Numbered from the stretch's first letter, positions 8,301-16,958 are shown. The stretch: DNA of 64,000 bases from Cellvibrio fontiphilus_A (GCF_042646205.1 NZ_JBHRTF010000002.1:248001-312000), one strand, 5' to 3'. Notes: generated by a model from the letters alone, not told the origin. A program made the numbers and translations.

Positions 8301-10988
8301 ATCTACCTTGCGCGCAGCAGCGGCCTTACCCTCATCATTCAAGGTTTGGATTAACACCGGGTGATCCACATCGCGACCAATAGCATCCATATAACCATCG
8401 CCTTTAGGAATATTAATGCCCACCCAACTTTCAAAAGGCAGCAATTCATAAGGGCGCAAAATAGTGCTGAAATTACCGCTCTCTTCAAACACGCGGGTGA
8501 CAAAGGTAGCGGTGAGTTTACCGGGTGGTGGTGAAGACAAACTCACATTGAGCGGAAAGCTGGCATTGCCGGTTTCGTCCAGTTTTCCATCAAATACTTT
8601 TTGTGCGCTGCCGGCAAAACTGCGCGCCGGATCGTCAAAGGTAAATTGTTCAAACCCCTCAAAGCGGGTTTCGCGGCTGCTGAGTTTTAATTCTGAATCT
8701 GCTTTTAAATTTTTAGCCGTAGCGCCCTGCAACCACTGCGCAAAAAGTGCTACCTGTGCCGGCATGCTGCGCAAGCGCAGCGGTGTTTCGCTGGGCGTTA
8801 AATCCACTTTCAAACGATTGGGCACCACCATTTCTACTTTGATAATTTTATCGAAATAGCGATTGCCCACATGCACTACGGCGCGGTAGTTACCGGTGGG
8901 TGCAGTCTCCTCGGTTTTTAACGCGAAGGTATAAAAATTATTGACCGGCTGCACATTGGTTTGGCTCAGCACTTTTTTGCCGCTGGGATCAAATAAATCC
9001 AGGGTGACCGGGTGATTGGCCGGTAATTTTTGGGTTTTGTCTTCCAGAATAAAACTGAGGAAAATATCATCGCCGGGGCGCCACACATCGCGCTCGCCAT
9101 ACACAAAACCTTTAAGTCCCGCTTTGATGTGTTCACCGCTCACATCAAATTGATTGGTCGGCAGGGCTTCACTGCTGCGCAAACGCAAATAACCGCGCTG
9201 CGTTTGGTGTTTCGCTTCCAAATAAAACGCAACGCCATCGGTGTTTAGTTGCAACATACCGTATTGGTCACTGGTGCCCTGCGCAATCGGCTGACGCTGG
9301 TAGTTGTACGCAATTATTTCCGCACCCGCGAGCGGCTTGGCGGAATTTAATTCAGTAGTGATGACATGCAACTGATTGGCGCTGCCGCGTTTGGCGAGCA
9401 TACCAATATTGGACACAATAAAATTGCGCGCTGACGCTATGTTGTCACCGTAGTAGTAATAGGTGTCGTCGCAAGGATTATTGCGTTCGCTGTAATTGTA
9501 ATAACCCTGGGATTGATAATATTGTTGATACCAGGCCGGTTCCTCGGCGCGCTCGTAGTAACTTTCGCCATCGGCATCCTCCGGCATTTTTGTCACCGGC
9601 TCTGTGGGGCGGGTTTGCGCGCAGGTGTAAATGGAATTGCTGCGATCAATGCGCAATTCCAAACGAATTAAACCGTCCGGGTGCTGCGCCATCAGCTCGG
9701 ATAATTCCAACTGAAACCGCTGGGCGCCGGTGCGTGGAATATCGGGCAGCTGATAGGTTTTGCGCCACAAATAGCGACCGGTATCGGTTGCTGCGGCGGC
9801 CGCGGTAAGCGAATAATCCTGCAAGTATTGGCCGATGTTATTAGCAAACACTTTAAAGGCGGTTACTTGTACCGAATCTACACCAGCCGCTTCAAAAGGT
9901 ACGGAAATTTGACTGGCAGGCGGCAAAATACTGCTGCTGCCCACAAACCGCACCAGTGGTTTTACCAAATCCAAAACAATTTTTTGTTCGTAGTCGCTAC
10001 CTAAACTTTGCTGTGTTTGATTATTAATACTGCCGCTGATTTTTAGATTGAGTTCGCCGCTCTCCAATTTATCGGGAGTGTAACGCAGCAAACTGCCGTC
10101 AATAACTACACTCACTGGTTTGCCTTCCAGAGTGACCAAACCGCTGAGATTTTGGTTGCTGTCGAGCAGATCGGAGAATTGAATTTCAATCGCGGTATTG
10201 GGTGTGCGAATAATCTGAACGCCGGTCACCTGAAAACTTTTACGCGCAGGAATTTCCAACTCGCGCGCACCTTTATCACTGGAACCCAAGGCCTCGCCAT
10301 CCCAGCTCAGGGTGAGTTTGCCCTGGCGGTCGCCGCGCTCAATCCGGGTGACTAAAAAACGATGGGTTTTGCGATCAGTGTCCTGCGTCCAGACTAAATC
10401 CACAGGGCGATCATCCGCCGCAATTTGCAGGATTTTTTTCACGCTGTTTAATTCAGCGGTATCAGCCGTGGTTAATACCCCGGTTAATTGCATGAGATTT
10501 TCGTCATCCGCCATTACGGCAAGACCGTCCACACGCAAATCAAAATCCTGTTTAATGGTCTGCACTTCAAATTCAAAATCGCCCAGCGATTTATCAATTG
10601 CCTGCAGCTCGTCAGGATGTAAGCGAAAACGGATTTTGCTATCGCTGGGCAAACGCTCAACCGGTTGGATGCGCAATTCACTGGTGGAAATAAACACCAA
10701 ATTTACCGGCGTTTTTATATCCAGCGTCAGCAATTTATCAGAAAAAGCGCTGTTCACTTGCGCCTCATCCACCACGGGATGAGTAAAACGAATATAGAGC
10801 GGAGCTTCAGTCGCCACCCAGCGCTTGGGGTAATCGGCAATATGGTTGTCCCATGCGGGCGCCGCTTTTTCACTCGCAGCTGTCCCTGCCTTGGGCGTAG
10901 CTTCACGCTCGGGCGCAGGCTTATCACAGCCGGCGAGCATAAGGTTCATCAACACGACAACAAACCATAAAGACCAATGAACGCGCAT
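5340..10988 (-). CDS. Large alpha-2-macroglobulin family lipoprotein with thioester motif
   Basis: This is a 1882-residue bacterial alpha-2-macroglobulin of the E. coli YfhM type, a periplasmic protease trap. The signal peptide ends in the lipobox LAGC, followed by DKP, so it is a predicted lipoprotein. Repeated macroglobulin beta-domains fill the first 1000 residues. The thioester motif CLEQ is intact (Cys near residue 1417, in PHGCLEQ), and the helical thioester domain follows (SYWSGDGYVNDWASSYAGHFL). An unusual Tyr-rich insert lies near residues 465-515 (WYQQYYQSQGYYNYSE), and total length exceeds the roughly 1650 residues of YfhM. In enterics this gene pairs with pbpC, but no penicillin-binding protein lies beside it here. 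It possibly protects the envelope against host or competitor proteases. Confidence 0.92.
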   Translation of the reverse strand: MRVHWSLWFVVVLMNLMLAGCDKPAPEREATPKAGTAASEKAAPAWDNHIADYPKRWVATEAPLYIRFTHPVVDEAQVNSAFSDKLLTLDIKTPVNLVFISTSELRIQPVERLPSDSKIRFRLHPDELQAIDKSLGDFEFEVQTIKQDFDLRVDGLAVMADDENLMQLTGVLTTADTAELNSVKKILQIAADDRPVDLVWTQDTDRKTHRFLVTRIERGDRQGKLTLSWDGEALGSSDKGARELEIPARKSFQVTGVQIIRTPNTAIEIQFSDLLDSNQNLSGLVTLEGKPVSVVIDGSLLRYTPDKLESGELNLKISGSINNQTQQSLGSDYEQKIVLDLVKPLVRFVGSSSILPPASQISVPFEAAGVDSVQVTAFKVFANNIGQYLQDYSLTAAAAATDTGRYLWRKTYQLPDIPRTGAQRFQLELSELMAQHPDGLIRLELRIDRSNSIYTCAQTRPTEPVTKMPEDADGESYYERAEEPAWYQQYYQSQGYYNYSERNNPCDDTYYYYGDNIASARNFIVSNIGMLAKRGSANQLHVITTELNSAKPLAGAEIIAYNYQRQPIAQGTSDQYGMLQLNTDGVAFYLEAKHQTQRGYLRLRSSEALPTNQFDVSGEHIKAGLKGFVYGERDVWRPGDDIFLSFILEDKTQKLPANHPVTLDLFDPSGKKVLSQTNVQPVNNFYTFALKTEETAPTGNYRAVVHVGNRYFDKIIKVEMVVPNRLKVDLTPSETPLRLRSMPAQVALFAQWLQGATAKNLKADSELKLSSRETRFEGFEQFTFDDPARSFAGSAQKVFDGKLDETGNASFPLNVSLSSPPPGKLTATFVTRVFEESGNFSTILRPYELLPFESWVGINIPKGDGYMDAIGRDVDHPVLIQTLNDEGKAAAARKVDLEVYEIGWRWWWDENSENLAEYFSNSSHRPVHSETLLSDENGRINWKLEKNKYEWGRHLIRVCDSSAAQAHCAGKVVYLGWSYDSAASADSATQLMLSADKEKYQPGDIAKVRLPKAREGRVLLSIENGTRVLESRWLDLQAGQNEIEIPISAAMAPNVYAQVALLLPHQERVAEAPMRLYGIVPLLVEDPATRLQPQLDVPEKVRPETEFTLKVSEKNQRAMTYTLAMVDEGLLGLTNFRAPDAHDYFYQREALGVRTWDLFDQVVGAYGASLERVLAIGGSDAALEAERKRRERRFPPVVKFLGAFALNAGESREHKITLPPYMGAVRVMLVAGATAANNSDSLVTTAYGSVEKTVTVTQPVTLFATLPRLLGPGELVNLPVNVFVSEKAINEVNISVETNEIFTVEKSTATLNFNEPGDAIANLQLRVNDRLGKGWVKVTARAGNETASQEIYIDSRAANPPSSIWQSKLLQPGESWQSTLQAHGMIGTNTAHLEVSSLPPLNLEQRLDYLISYPHGCLEQVTSSVFPQLRLAQLVNLSDAQKATVDNNINAGIKRLQYFQHASGGFSYWSGDGYVNDWASSYAGHFLVEAKRAGYSVPQTLLSNWINYQRSAARNPQRSNDYDDMVLAYRLYTLALADAAEVPAMNRLREMQKNNSQLTQGYSLPARWLLAMAYQHLGLKDAAQDVMGEIVTAVPEYKDWGYTYGSAMRDRGLLLAALVSLKADQEITWQVAEQMATELSSDNWYSTQSIAWALLAMSEFASANHSSNGVKFSYQQADETDWITQGSNSAVFRRELDSPQVSVRNDNDKPIRVLVSNRGTPANLREAASSNGLTLAVNFLTLDNTPLDVAQLPQGTDFVAEITVTGEFDKLLSNQIENIALTAVVPSGWQIRNERLEGTQLPKGIDYLDIRDDRVLGYFSLWRDYYWNYRYQERNQTSVTLRVILNASYAGKFYLPGWSASAMYNEKIQAKGKGYWVEVVAK

Positions 10989-11136
10989 AATATTTCCCTG
11001 TTTAGTTTGATGAATGGAAGCCAGCTTTACATAGCTGGTCGGGTCACGGTTTACAGCTCCGCATAGATAATTAGTATCGCTGTTGGTACTTTTCTTTGTC
11101 TCAGCACTGCCGAGACAATTGGTAACTTAAAAACAA

Positions 11137-11988
11137 TCATTCTTTTGGTTTCTTCAATTCTTTATTTTTCGCTGACTCAATTTGCTGAATGCTGTGATCC
11201 GGCACAGGAAGTTTTTCCGGCATGGTTCCGCCCAGTTCATCAATAGTCTGGCGAACTTTGTGCCCGACTTCGAAATGGGTTTTGTTGGCCAGTGTTTTGT
11301 TGCTTACCTTATCACGCCGAAGTTTTTCTTCAGTTTGCGTGGCGCGGAACAGATTGGCAGCGAGTTCCGTACTGCCCATGTGGTCTAGAATCTTCTGGCT
11401 TTTTTTCAGGCCTTTTTGCGCGTGGATATCCTTGGCACCAAGGCCGCCGTACAACCCTTTGTAACCATGATCTTGAAAAATGGCGTAATCCAAGGGGGAG
11501 TTCACCCCCGCATCTTTTGCAGCCGCTGCCAGATGTTTGTTGTGCGCGGCGAGTTCATGGCGGATGGCGAGGCGTTTTTCATCTTCGGAAAGTTGTGCGA
11601 ATTTTTTATCATCCGCCAATTCCTGCCGACGAGTTTGCAGGGCGAAATAGGTTTGCCCTTGGGCGATAACCGGCTTGGACGGATCGCCATTCTGCACGAT
11701 CAGGTAACAGGCATAGCGGGACAGGCGCACGTCCTCGACCTCACGTCTTGCGCCGGAGCCAATTTCGACCATTTTGCTGATATCAGCAAAATGGTCTGTT
11801 ACCGATTTGCCAGCCTGCTGACAAGCGACTCGCGCTTTGTCCACAACCTGCGCGAAGTTGCGCCACTGCAAGTACTCCAGCAATGGTGCAAGCTCCCGTG
11901 CCGACCAGTATTCATTGCCATCAGCATCTAGATGACGGATTCCATCGAAGGTGGTTTGATGTTGGTCGCTCACGTTTTTTTCAGTCAT
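11137..11988 (-). CDS. dinD: DNA damage-inducible protein D
   Basis: The 283-residue protein closely follows E. coli DinD along its whole length. It opens with WSARELAPLLEYLQWRNF and has LSRYACYLIVQNGDPSKPVI, GQTYFALQTRRQELADD, HGYKGLYGGL and LDHMGSTELAANLFRATQTE. DinD is LexA-controlled in E. coli and has been reported to interact with RecA filaments; its physiological role is poorly defined. An AAGGAGA ribosome site precedes the ATG. I searched the 140 bases upstream for a CTG-N10-CAG LexA box and found none, so SOS control is not supported here. It lies between the decarboxylase and macroglobulin genes, all on the minus strand, and is sporadic among relatives, consistent with horizontal acquisition. 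Confidence 0.92.
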   Translation of the reverse strand: MTEKNVSDQHQTTFDGIRHLDADGNEYWSARELAPLLEYLQWRNFAQVVDKARVACQQAGKSVTDHFADISKMVEIGSGARREVEDVRLSRYACYLIVQNGDPSKPVIAQGQTYFALQTRRQELADDKKFAQLSEDEKRLAIRHELAAHNKHLAAAAKDAGVNSPLDYAIFQDHGYKGLYGGLGAKDIHAQKGLKKSQKILDHMGSTELAANLFRATQTEEKLRRDKVSNKTLANKTHFEVGHKVRQTIDELGGTMPEKLPVPDHSIQQIESAKNKELKKPKE

Positions 11989-12179
11989 GTTTACTCTCCT
12001 TGTTAGCTAAAGGCTGGGGGATGCTGCGGCAAGGCATCCAAACGGGGTATTGTTGCAGGATCACTGTGCGCTGTTGTGGGTTAGCGAGAGGTTGGCCGGT
12101 CATTATTTTGAATGCTAGTTAGTCGGCGTTAATTACAAAAGTAACAATCTATCAGTTTAAGGAATGGCGCACGAGATTT

Positions 12180-12215
12180 AAAAAAATGGCGAATGCGTTA
12201 TCACACATTCGCCAT
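12180..12215 (-). terminator. Rho-independent terminator of the decarboxylase gene
   Basis: The perfect 10-base stem ATGGCGAATG/CATTCGCCAT (12186-12195 with 12206-12215) is followed on the minus strand by seven T. It lies just past the decarboxylase stop codon at 12240. Confidence 0.88.
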
Positions 12216-12239
12216 AGAGTAAGAATAGAACTTACAGAT

Positions 12240-14492
12240 TTATTGCTTCACACAATCCACAAAGTAATCTTTTTTGCCATCCACTTCGCGTTTCACCAAG
12301 CCGTGAACGTCGGTTTCAAAGCCGGGGAATTTCTCGTTGAAATCGCGCGCGAACTTCAAATAATCCACGATGGTTTTATTGAAGCGCTCGCCCGGAATCA
12401 ACAGCGGAATGCCTGGCGGGTAAGGTGTTAACAAAATTGACGTGATGCGGCCTTCCAATTCGTTGATAGGCACACGCTCGATTTCGCGGTGCGCCATTTT
12501 GGCGAAGGCATCGGAGGGTTTCATCGCCGGTTGCATATCGGACAAATACATCTCAGTGGTCAGGCGCGCAACGTCGTAGGCTTTGTAGAAGTCGTGAATC
12601 TGCTGGCACAAATCGCGCAGGCCCATGCGCTCATAGCGCGGGTTGGCTTGCGCAAACTCGGGCATGATGCGCCACATAGGTTGGTTTTTGTCGTAGTCGT
12701 CTTTGAATTGTTGCAGCGCGGCTACCAGGGTATTCCAGCGGCCTTTGGTGATGCCGATGGTGAACATAATGAAGAAGGAATAGAGGCCGCACTTCTCGAT
12801 AATAACGCCGTTTTCGGCAAGGTATTTGGTGACGATAGACGCCGGAATACCGGTTTCGCTGAATTGGCCATTCACCGATAAACCGGGGTTAACAATGGTG
12901 GCTTTGATCGGGTCGAGCATGTTGAAGTTGGGCGCGAGTTTGCCGAAACCGTGCCAGTTGTCGTCGCTGCGCAGTACCCAGTCTTCGCGCGAGCCAACGC
13001 CGTCTTCGGCAAATTCATCGGGGCCCCAGACCTGGAACCACCAATCCTGACCCCATTCGGCGTCCACTTTTTTCATGGCGCGACGGAAATCCAGCGCTTC
13101 CAGAATCGACTCTTCTACCAAGGCCTGACCACCTGGCGCTTCCATCATGGCCGCCGCCACATCGCAGGAGGCGATGATGGAATACTGCGGCGAGGTAGAA
13201 GTGTGCATCAAGTAGGCCTCATTAAAGGCGTCCTGATCCAGTTTCACTTTTTCTGATTCACGCACCAATACCTGCGAGGCTTGCGACAAACCGGCCAGTA
13301 GCTTGTGGGTGGATTGAGTAGAGAAAATCATCGACTCTTTGGCGCGCGGGCGGTCTTTGCCAATCGCGTGCATGTCTTTATAGAAGCTGTGGAAGGTGGC
13401 GTGGGGCAGCCAGGCTTCGTCAAAGTGCAGGGTATCAATCTTGCCATCCAGCATGTCTTTGATGGTCTCTACGTTGTAGAGCACGCCGTCGTAAGTGGAC
13501 TGGGTGATGGTAAGAATGCGCGGTTTTTTATTGGCCGCCTCGCGCGCAAAGGGGTTGGCTTCGATTTTGCGGGCGATGCTCTCGGGGGTAAATTCCTCCA
13601 GCGGAATCGGGCCGATAATGCCGAAGTGGTTGCGCGTGGGCATAAGGAATACCGGAATCGCGCCGCACATAATGATCGAGTGCAAAATGGATTTATGGCA
13701 GTTGCGATCCACCACCACAATATCGCCCGGCGCGACCGTGGAGTGCCAGACCATTTTGTTGGAGGTGGAGGTGCCGTTGGTCACAAAGTAGCAGTGGTCG
13801 GCGTTAAAAATACGCGCAGCATTGCGCTCGGAAGCGGCGACCGGGCCAGTGTGATCGAGCAGCTGACCCAATTCTTCCACCGCGTTACACACGTCGGCAC
13901 GCAGCATGCGCTCGCCGAAAAACTGGTGGAACATCTGGCCAATGGGCGATTTCAAAAAGGCCACGCCGCCGGAGTGACCGGGGCAGTGCCAGGAGTAGGA
14001 GCCGTCCTGCGCGTAGTGCACCAGCGCGCGGAAGAAGGGCGGTGCCAAACCATCCAGATAGGATTGGGCTTCGCGAATAATATGGCGCGCCACAAATTCG
14101 GGCGTGTCCTCAAACATGTGAATAAAGCCGTGCAGCTCGCGCAAAATATCGTTGGGAATATGGCGCGAGGTGCGGGTCTCACCGTAGAGGTAAATGGGGA
14201 TATCCGCATTTTTGTAGCGAATTTCTTCCACAAAGGCGCGCAGGGCTTTAAGGGCGTGATCAGTTTCTTCAAGCGAACCTGAGCCAAACTCTTCGTCGTC
14301 GATGGACAAAATAAAGGCCGAGGCGCGCGATTGCTGCTGCGCAAATTGCGACAGGTCACCGTAGCTGGTAACGCCTAGCACCTCCCAGTTTTCTTGCTCA
14401 ATCGCATTGGCGAGTGCACGAATGCCTGAACCCGAGGTGTTCTCGGAGCGAAAGTCTTCGTCGATGATGACGATGGGAAAGCGAAATTTCAT
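12240..14492 (-). CDS. Orn/Lys/Arg decarboxylase (PLP-dependent, fold type I)
   Basis: The 750-residue protein is a full-length basic amino acid decarboxylase. It has the N-terminal response-regulator-like wing (residues about 1-130), the large PLP domain and the C-terminal domain. The PLP lysine lies in STHKLLAGLSQ (about Lys397). SWHCPGHSGG, TNGTSTSNK and HFDEAWLPHATFH are other active-site segments. The N-terminus FRFPIVIIDEDFRSENTSG resembles the arginine/lysine/ornithine decarboxylases common in betaproteobacteria rather than the acid-induced AdiA/CadA of enterics. No antiporter gene lies next to it, which argues against a classical acid-resistance pair and in favour of a biosynthetic (polyamine) or catabolic role. 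The substrate cannot be fixed from sequence alone. GGAG sits just before the ATG. Confidence 0.9.
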   Translation of the reverse strand: MKFRFPIVIIDEDFRSENTSGSGIRALANAIEQENWEVLGVTSYGDLSQFAQQQSRASAFILSIDDEEFGSGSLEETDHALKALRAFVEEIRYKNADIPIYLYGETRTSRHIPNDILRELHGFIHMFEDTPEFVARHIIREAQSYLDGLAPPFFRALVHYAQDGSYSWHCPGHSGGVAFLKSPIGQMFHQFFGERMLRADVCNAVEELGQLLDHTGPVAASERNAARIFNADHCYFVTNGTSTSNKMVWHSTVAPGDIVVVDRNCHKSILHSIIMCGAIPVFLMPTRNHFGIIGPIPLEEFTPESIARKIEANPFAREAANKKPRILTITQSTYDGVLYNVETIKDMLDGKIDTLHFDEAWLPHATFHSFYKDMHAIGKDRPRAKESMIFSTQSTHKLLAGLSQASQVLVRESEKVKLDQDAFNEAYLMHTSTSPQYSIIASCDVAAAMMEAPGGQALVEESILEALDFRRAMKKVDAEWGQDWWFQVWGPDEFAEDGVGSREDWVLRSDDNWHGFGKLAPNFNMLDPIKATIVNPGLSVNGQFSETGIPASIVTKYLAENGVIIEKCGLYSFFIMFTIGITKGRWNTLVAALQQFKDDYDKNQPMWRIMPEFAQANPRYERMGLRDLCQQIHDFYKAYDVARLTTEMYLSDMQPAMKPSDAFAKMAHREIERVPINELEGRITSILLTPYPPGIPLLIPGERFNKTIVDYLKFARDFNEKFPGFETDVHGLVKREVDGKKDYFVDCVKQ

Positions 14493-14806
14493 GGAGTCTC
14501 CATAAAAAGGTATAAGGCTGGAATTTCACTTGCTGGCGAGACGCCTCTGGGTGGTGCTTTAGCTAACAAGAGCTTGGGTTATGTCGTCTGGATAACCGAC
14601 GGCATCAGGCTGGTTGCGTGGCACTTCAGCCGGCCGGCGCGCCTGAGGGGCTAACCGAGAAAACCGGACGAGAGTTGAAGCCATTTGGCCGCGCATTGCC
14701 CGGTGCCGCGTGTAGTGCTAAACCGGCGCAACTGCGGCGGCGATTGTAAAACACTTAAACCGATTCAAACACCCATTTATTACAATCACCCGCGAGCCCG
14801 GCCGGA
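14493..14806. other. 314-base intergenic region upstream of the decarboxylase
   Basis: No coding content was recognised. The right part (near 14630-14740) is GC-rich with short CCGG-containing palindromes. The part next to 14493 should hold the decarboxylase promoter; a TTATACC stretch on the minus strand about 30 bases before its ATG is a weak -10 candidate. No terminator hairpin for the phospholipase-like gene ending at 14807 was evident. Confidence 0.4.
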
Positions 14807-15352
14807 TTAGTCGCTGGACTTTGCATCCTGCGGCGGATTGTCGGTGTTATGTTTGGGCACATTGTCGGTGTTATGTTTGGGCAGATTGTCGGTGCTGTGT
14901 TCGAGCGCATCGGCCGCGATAAGTGCCAGCGCCGCCGGCATGGCTTGATCGATCAGCACCTGCTCCTGCGCCGTGGGCACTTTGTAACCGCGCGGCCAGA
15001 CACCATCCAGATAATCCCAACCATAACCCCAGCGGTAATGGTTCATCCAATAAGGGCTGCCGCCCCAGCGCACATTGGTGTAAATGTACTTGGCCATGCC
15101 CGGCCCCTGGGCCTGTTTCACGCAGGCGAGAATATCCTCATCCGCTTTTTTCCGATCTGCCTTGCTGCCGCCCAGCCAATAAGCCAGGTCGTGAGCGACG
15201 CAGCAGTGCCGCCATAAATTGGGCTGTTCGGGCGTACCGTCAATCCACAGCGAGCAGCCATCGGTAGTAAAGGGTTTAAGCTCGCTGGCGTGCAGCAGAC
15301 TGGAACAGCCGGCAGTGGCGACAAACAGGGCGGTAAGCAAAAACAGGCGCAT
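14807..15352 (-). CDS. Phospholipase A2-like lipoprotein with C-terminal octapeptide repeats
   Basis: The protein has about 181 residues. Its signal peptide ends in a lipobox (VATAGC), giving a predicted lipoprotein. The conserved core reads FTTDGCSLWIDGTPEQ, then W-RHCCVAHDLAYWLGG, then KADEDILACV. The CC-x2-HD arrangement is that of phospholipase A2-like folds (the His-Asp pair would be catalytic), and this prokaryotic subfamily is usually annotated as hypothetical or PLA2-like. The C-terminus carries three imperfect HNTDNVPK-type octapeptides encoded by 24-base direct repeats. I chose the ATG at 15352 because AAGGA lies 7 bases upstream; an in-frame ATG at 15385 lacks this. Activity on lipids is inference only. 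Confidence 0.72.
   Translation of the reverse strand: MRLFLLTALFVATAGCSSLLHASELKPFTTDGCSLWIDGTPEQPNLWRHCCVAHDLAYWLGGSKADRKKADEDILACVKQAQGPGMAKYIYTNVRWGGSPYWMNHYRWGYGWDYLDGVWPRGYKVPTAQEQVLIDQAMPAALALIAADALEHSTDNLPKHNTDNVPKHNTDNPPQDAKSSD
14837..14908 (-). repeat. Three 24-base tandem repeats inside the PLA2-like gene
   Basis: Units at 14837-14860, 14861-14884 and 14885-14908 encode HNTDNxPK-type octapeptides. The first two are nearly identical in DNA and the third is diverged, suggesting recent slippage duplication within a hydrophilic C-terminal tail. Confidence 0.85.
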
Positions 15353-15564
15353 GGGAAATTCCTTGCTGGGCATAATCAATACCAAAATGCCGGCGATTTT
15401 AACCGGCAGCCGCGGAAACTCTATTACTTTTTAGCCGCGCGATATGGCCTCGCCCACCGCGCCCAATGCCAGTACAATGCTGGCCACTTTGCTACCTTCT
15501 ACCCAGCACTTTTGCTGCCTATGCCCGCCCCATGGGTTATGGGACACCAGCCTTGGAACCTGCT

Positions 15565-16314
15565 ATGAACGAGAAAAAAACCACCCATTTTGGCTTTCAA
15601 CAAGTTCCGGTCGAGGAAAAGGCCGAGCGGGTCGCCGAGGTGTTCCACTCGGTCGCCGCCAAATACGACCTGATGAATGACTTGATGTCAGGCGGCATCC
15701 ATCGCCTGTGGAAGCGTTTTACCATCGAAGCTTCCGGCGTGCGCGCCGGCCACAAGGTGCTGGACATTGCCGGCGGCACCGGCGATTTGAGCTATCAATT
15801 CGCCAAGCTGGTGGGCGACCAAGGGCAGGTAGTGCTGGCCGATATCAACGCCTCCATGTTAGGTGTTGGGCGCGACCGCCTGACGGATCGCGGCATTGCC
15901 GGCAATATCAACTTCGCCCAGTGCGATGCCCAATACCTGCCCTTCCCCGACAACACCTTCGACTGCATTACCATCGCCTTTGGCCTGCGCAATGTCACCG
16001 ACAAAGACCTCGCACTGCGCTCCATGCTGCGCGTGCTCAAACCTGGCGGGCGTTTGCTGGTGCTGGAATTCTCCAAACCGCAGAGCGACATTCTCAGCAA
16101 AATTTACGACACCTATTCGTTCAAGGTGCTGCCGTTTATGGGCAAGCTGGTGACCAACGACGCCGAGAGCTATCGCTACCTTGCCGAATCCATTCGCATG
16201 CACCCGGATCAACAAACCCTGCAAACCATGATGGATGAGGCCGGTTTTGTGCGCACCGAATTCCACAATATGACCGGCGGCATAGTGGCGCTGCACAAGG
16301 GCATCAAACCCTAA
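15565..16314 (+). CDS. ubiE: Ubiquinone/menaquinone biosynthesis C-methyltransferase UbiE
   Basis: The 249-residue enzyme methylates the quinone ring at carbon with SAM, acting in ubiquinone (and, where present, menaquinone) synthesis. It shows THFGFQQVPVEEKAERV, the YDLMNDLMSGG segment, the SAM-binding glycine motif LDIAGGTGDLSY, and the family signatures AFGLRNVTD and VLKPGGRLLVLEFSKP. The open frame runs further upstream, but the conserved start is the ATG at 15565, preceded by GGAA. Its stop overlaps the ubiJ start (TAATG), so ubiE-ubiJ-ubiB forms one translationally coupled operon as in E. coli. Confidence 0.96.
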   Translation: MNEKKTTHFGFQQVPVEEKAERVAEVFHSVAAKYDLMNDLMSGGIHRLWKRFTIEASGVRAGHKVLDIAGGTGDLSYQFAKLVGDQGQVVLADINASMLGVGRDRLTDRGIAGNINFAQCDAQYLPFPDNTFDCITIAFGLRNVTDKDLALRSMLRVLKPGGRLLVLEFSKPQSDILSKIYDTYSFKVLPFMGKLVTNDAESYRYLAESIRMHPDQQTLQTMMDEAGFVRTEFHNMTGGIVALHKGIKP

Positions 16315-16943
16315 TGGCCAATACAATTACCCTCGCCGCACTCGCCAGCGCGGAAAAAATGTTCAACGCCGCGCTGCGCTACGACCCGGCCACCCGCCTT
16401 GGCCTTGCCCGACTGGAAGGCAAAATTATTGCGCTGCACATCACCGCCCCCGCGCTCAATTTTTTTGTGATGCCGATGGATGACGAATTGCGCCTGATGA
16501 GCCATTGGGATGGCGCTGTGGATACCCGCATCAACGGTTCACTGCTCGCGCTTATGCAACTGGCACAGACTGAAACCCACAACTTAAAACACAGCGGCGT
16601 CACGGTGATGGGGGATTTGCAACTGCTCGCGGAGCTGCAGCGCTTGCTGAAAAATCTGGATATCGACTGGGAAGAAATGCTCAGCCAATTCACCGGCGAT
16701 GTGATTGGTCACCAAAGCGCAGAATTATTGCGCGCGCAACTGGGCTGGGTAAAAGATCGCGCCCGCAACAGCCAGCGCCTGACACGCGAATTTCTCACCG
16801 AAGAATTACAGGCCTTGCCCGCCAAAGCCGAGCTTGAAAATTTTTATCAGCAGGTGGATGAACTGCGCTTGGCGGTGGATCGCGCCGCGGCGCGCGTAGA
16901 AATCTTGCTGCGCAAAAACGATCATTTACAGAAAAACCATTAA
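16314..16943 (+). CDS. ubiJ: Ubiquinone biosynthesis accessory factor UbiJ (SCP2 domain)
   Basis: The 209-residue protein has an SCP2-type lipid-binding N-terminal domain (residues about 5-115) and a C-terminal helical region rich in Leu, Glu and Lys (LPAKAELENFYQQVDELR) that probably forms a coiled coil. UbiJ scaffolds the soluble Ubi complex and binds the hydrophobic quinone precursor in E. coli. Sequence identity within this family is low, so position between ubiE and ubiB is the strongest evidence. Its start overlaps the ubiE stop codon by one base. Confidence 0.9.
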   Translation: MANTITLAALASAEKMFNAALRYDPATRLGLARLEGKIIALHITAPALNFFVMPMDDELRLMSHWDGAVDTRINGSLLALMQLAQTETHNLKHSGVTVMGDLQLLAELQRLLKNLDIDWEEMLSQFTGDVIGHQSAELLRAQLGWVKDRARNSQRLTREFLTEELQALPAKAELENFYQQVDELRLAVDRAAARVEILLRKNDHLQKNH

Positions 16944-16958
16944 AGAGAAATCGAATCC

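Noticed and set aside
11989..12130. LexA (SOS) box upstream of dinD
   Set aside because: No CTG-N10-CAG or close variant could be found on either strand.
13305..14282. 325-codon plus-strand frame opposite the decarboxylase
   Set aside because: It is antisense to a firmly identified gene, has no family resemblance and arises from the codon bias of the real gene.
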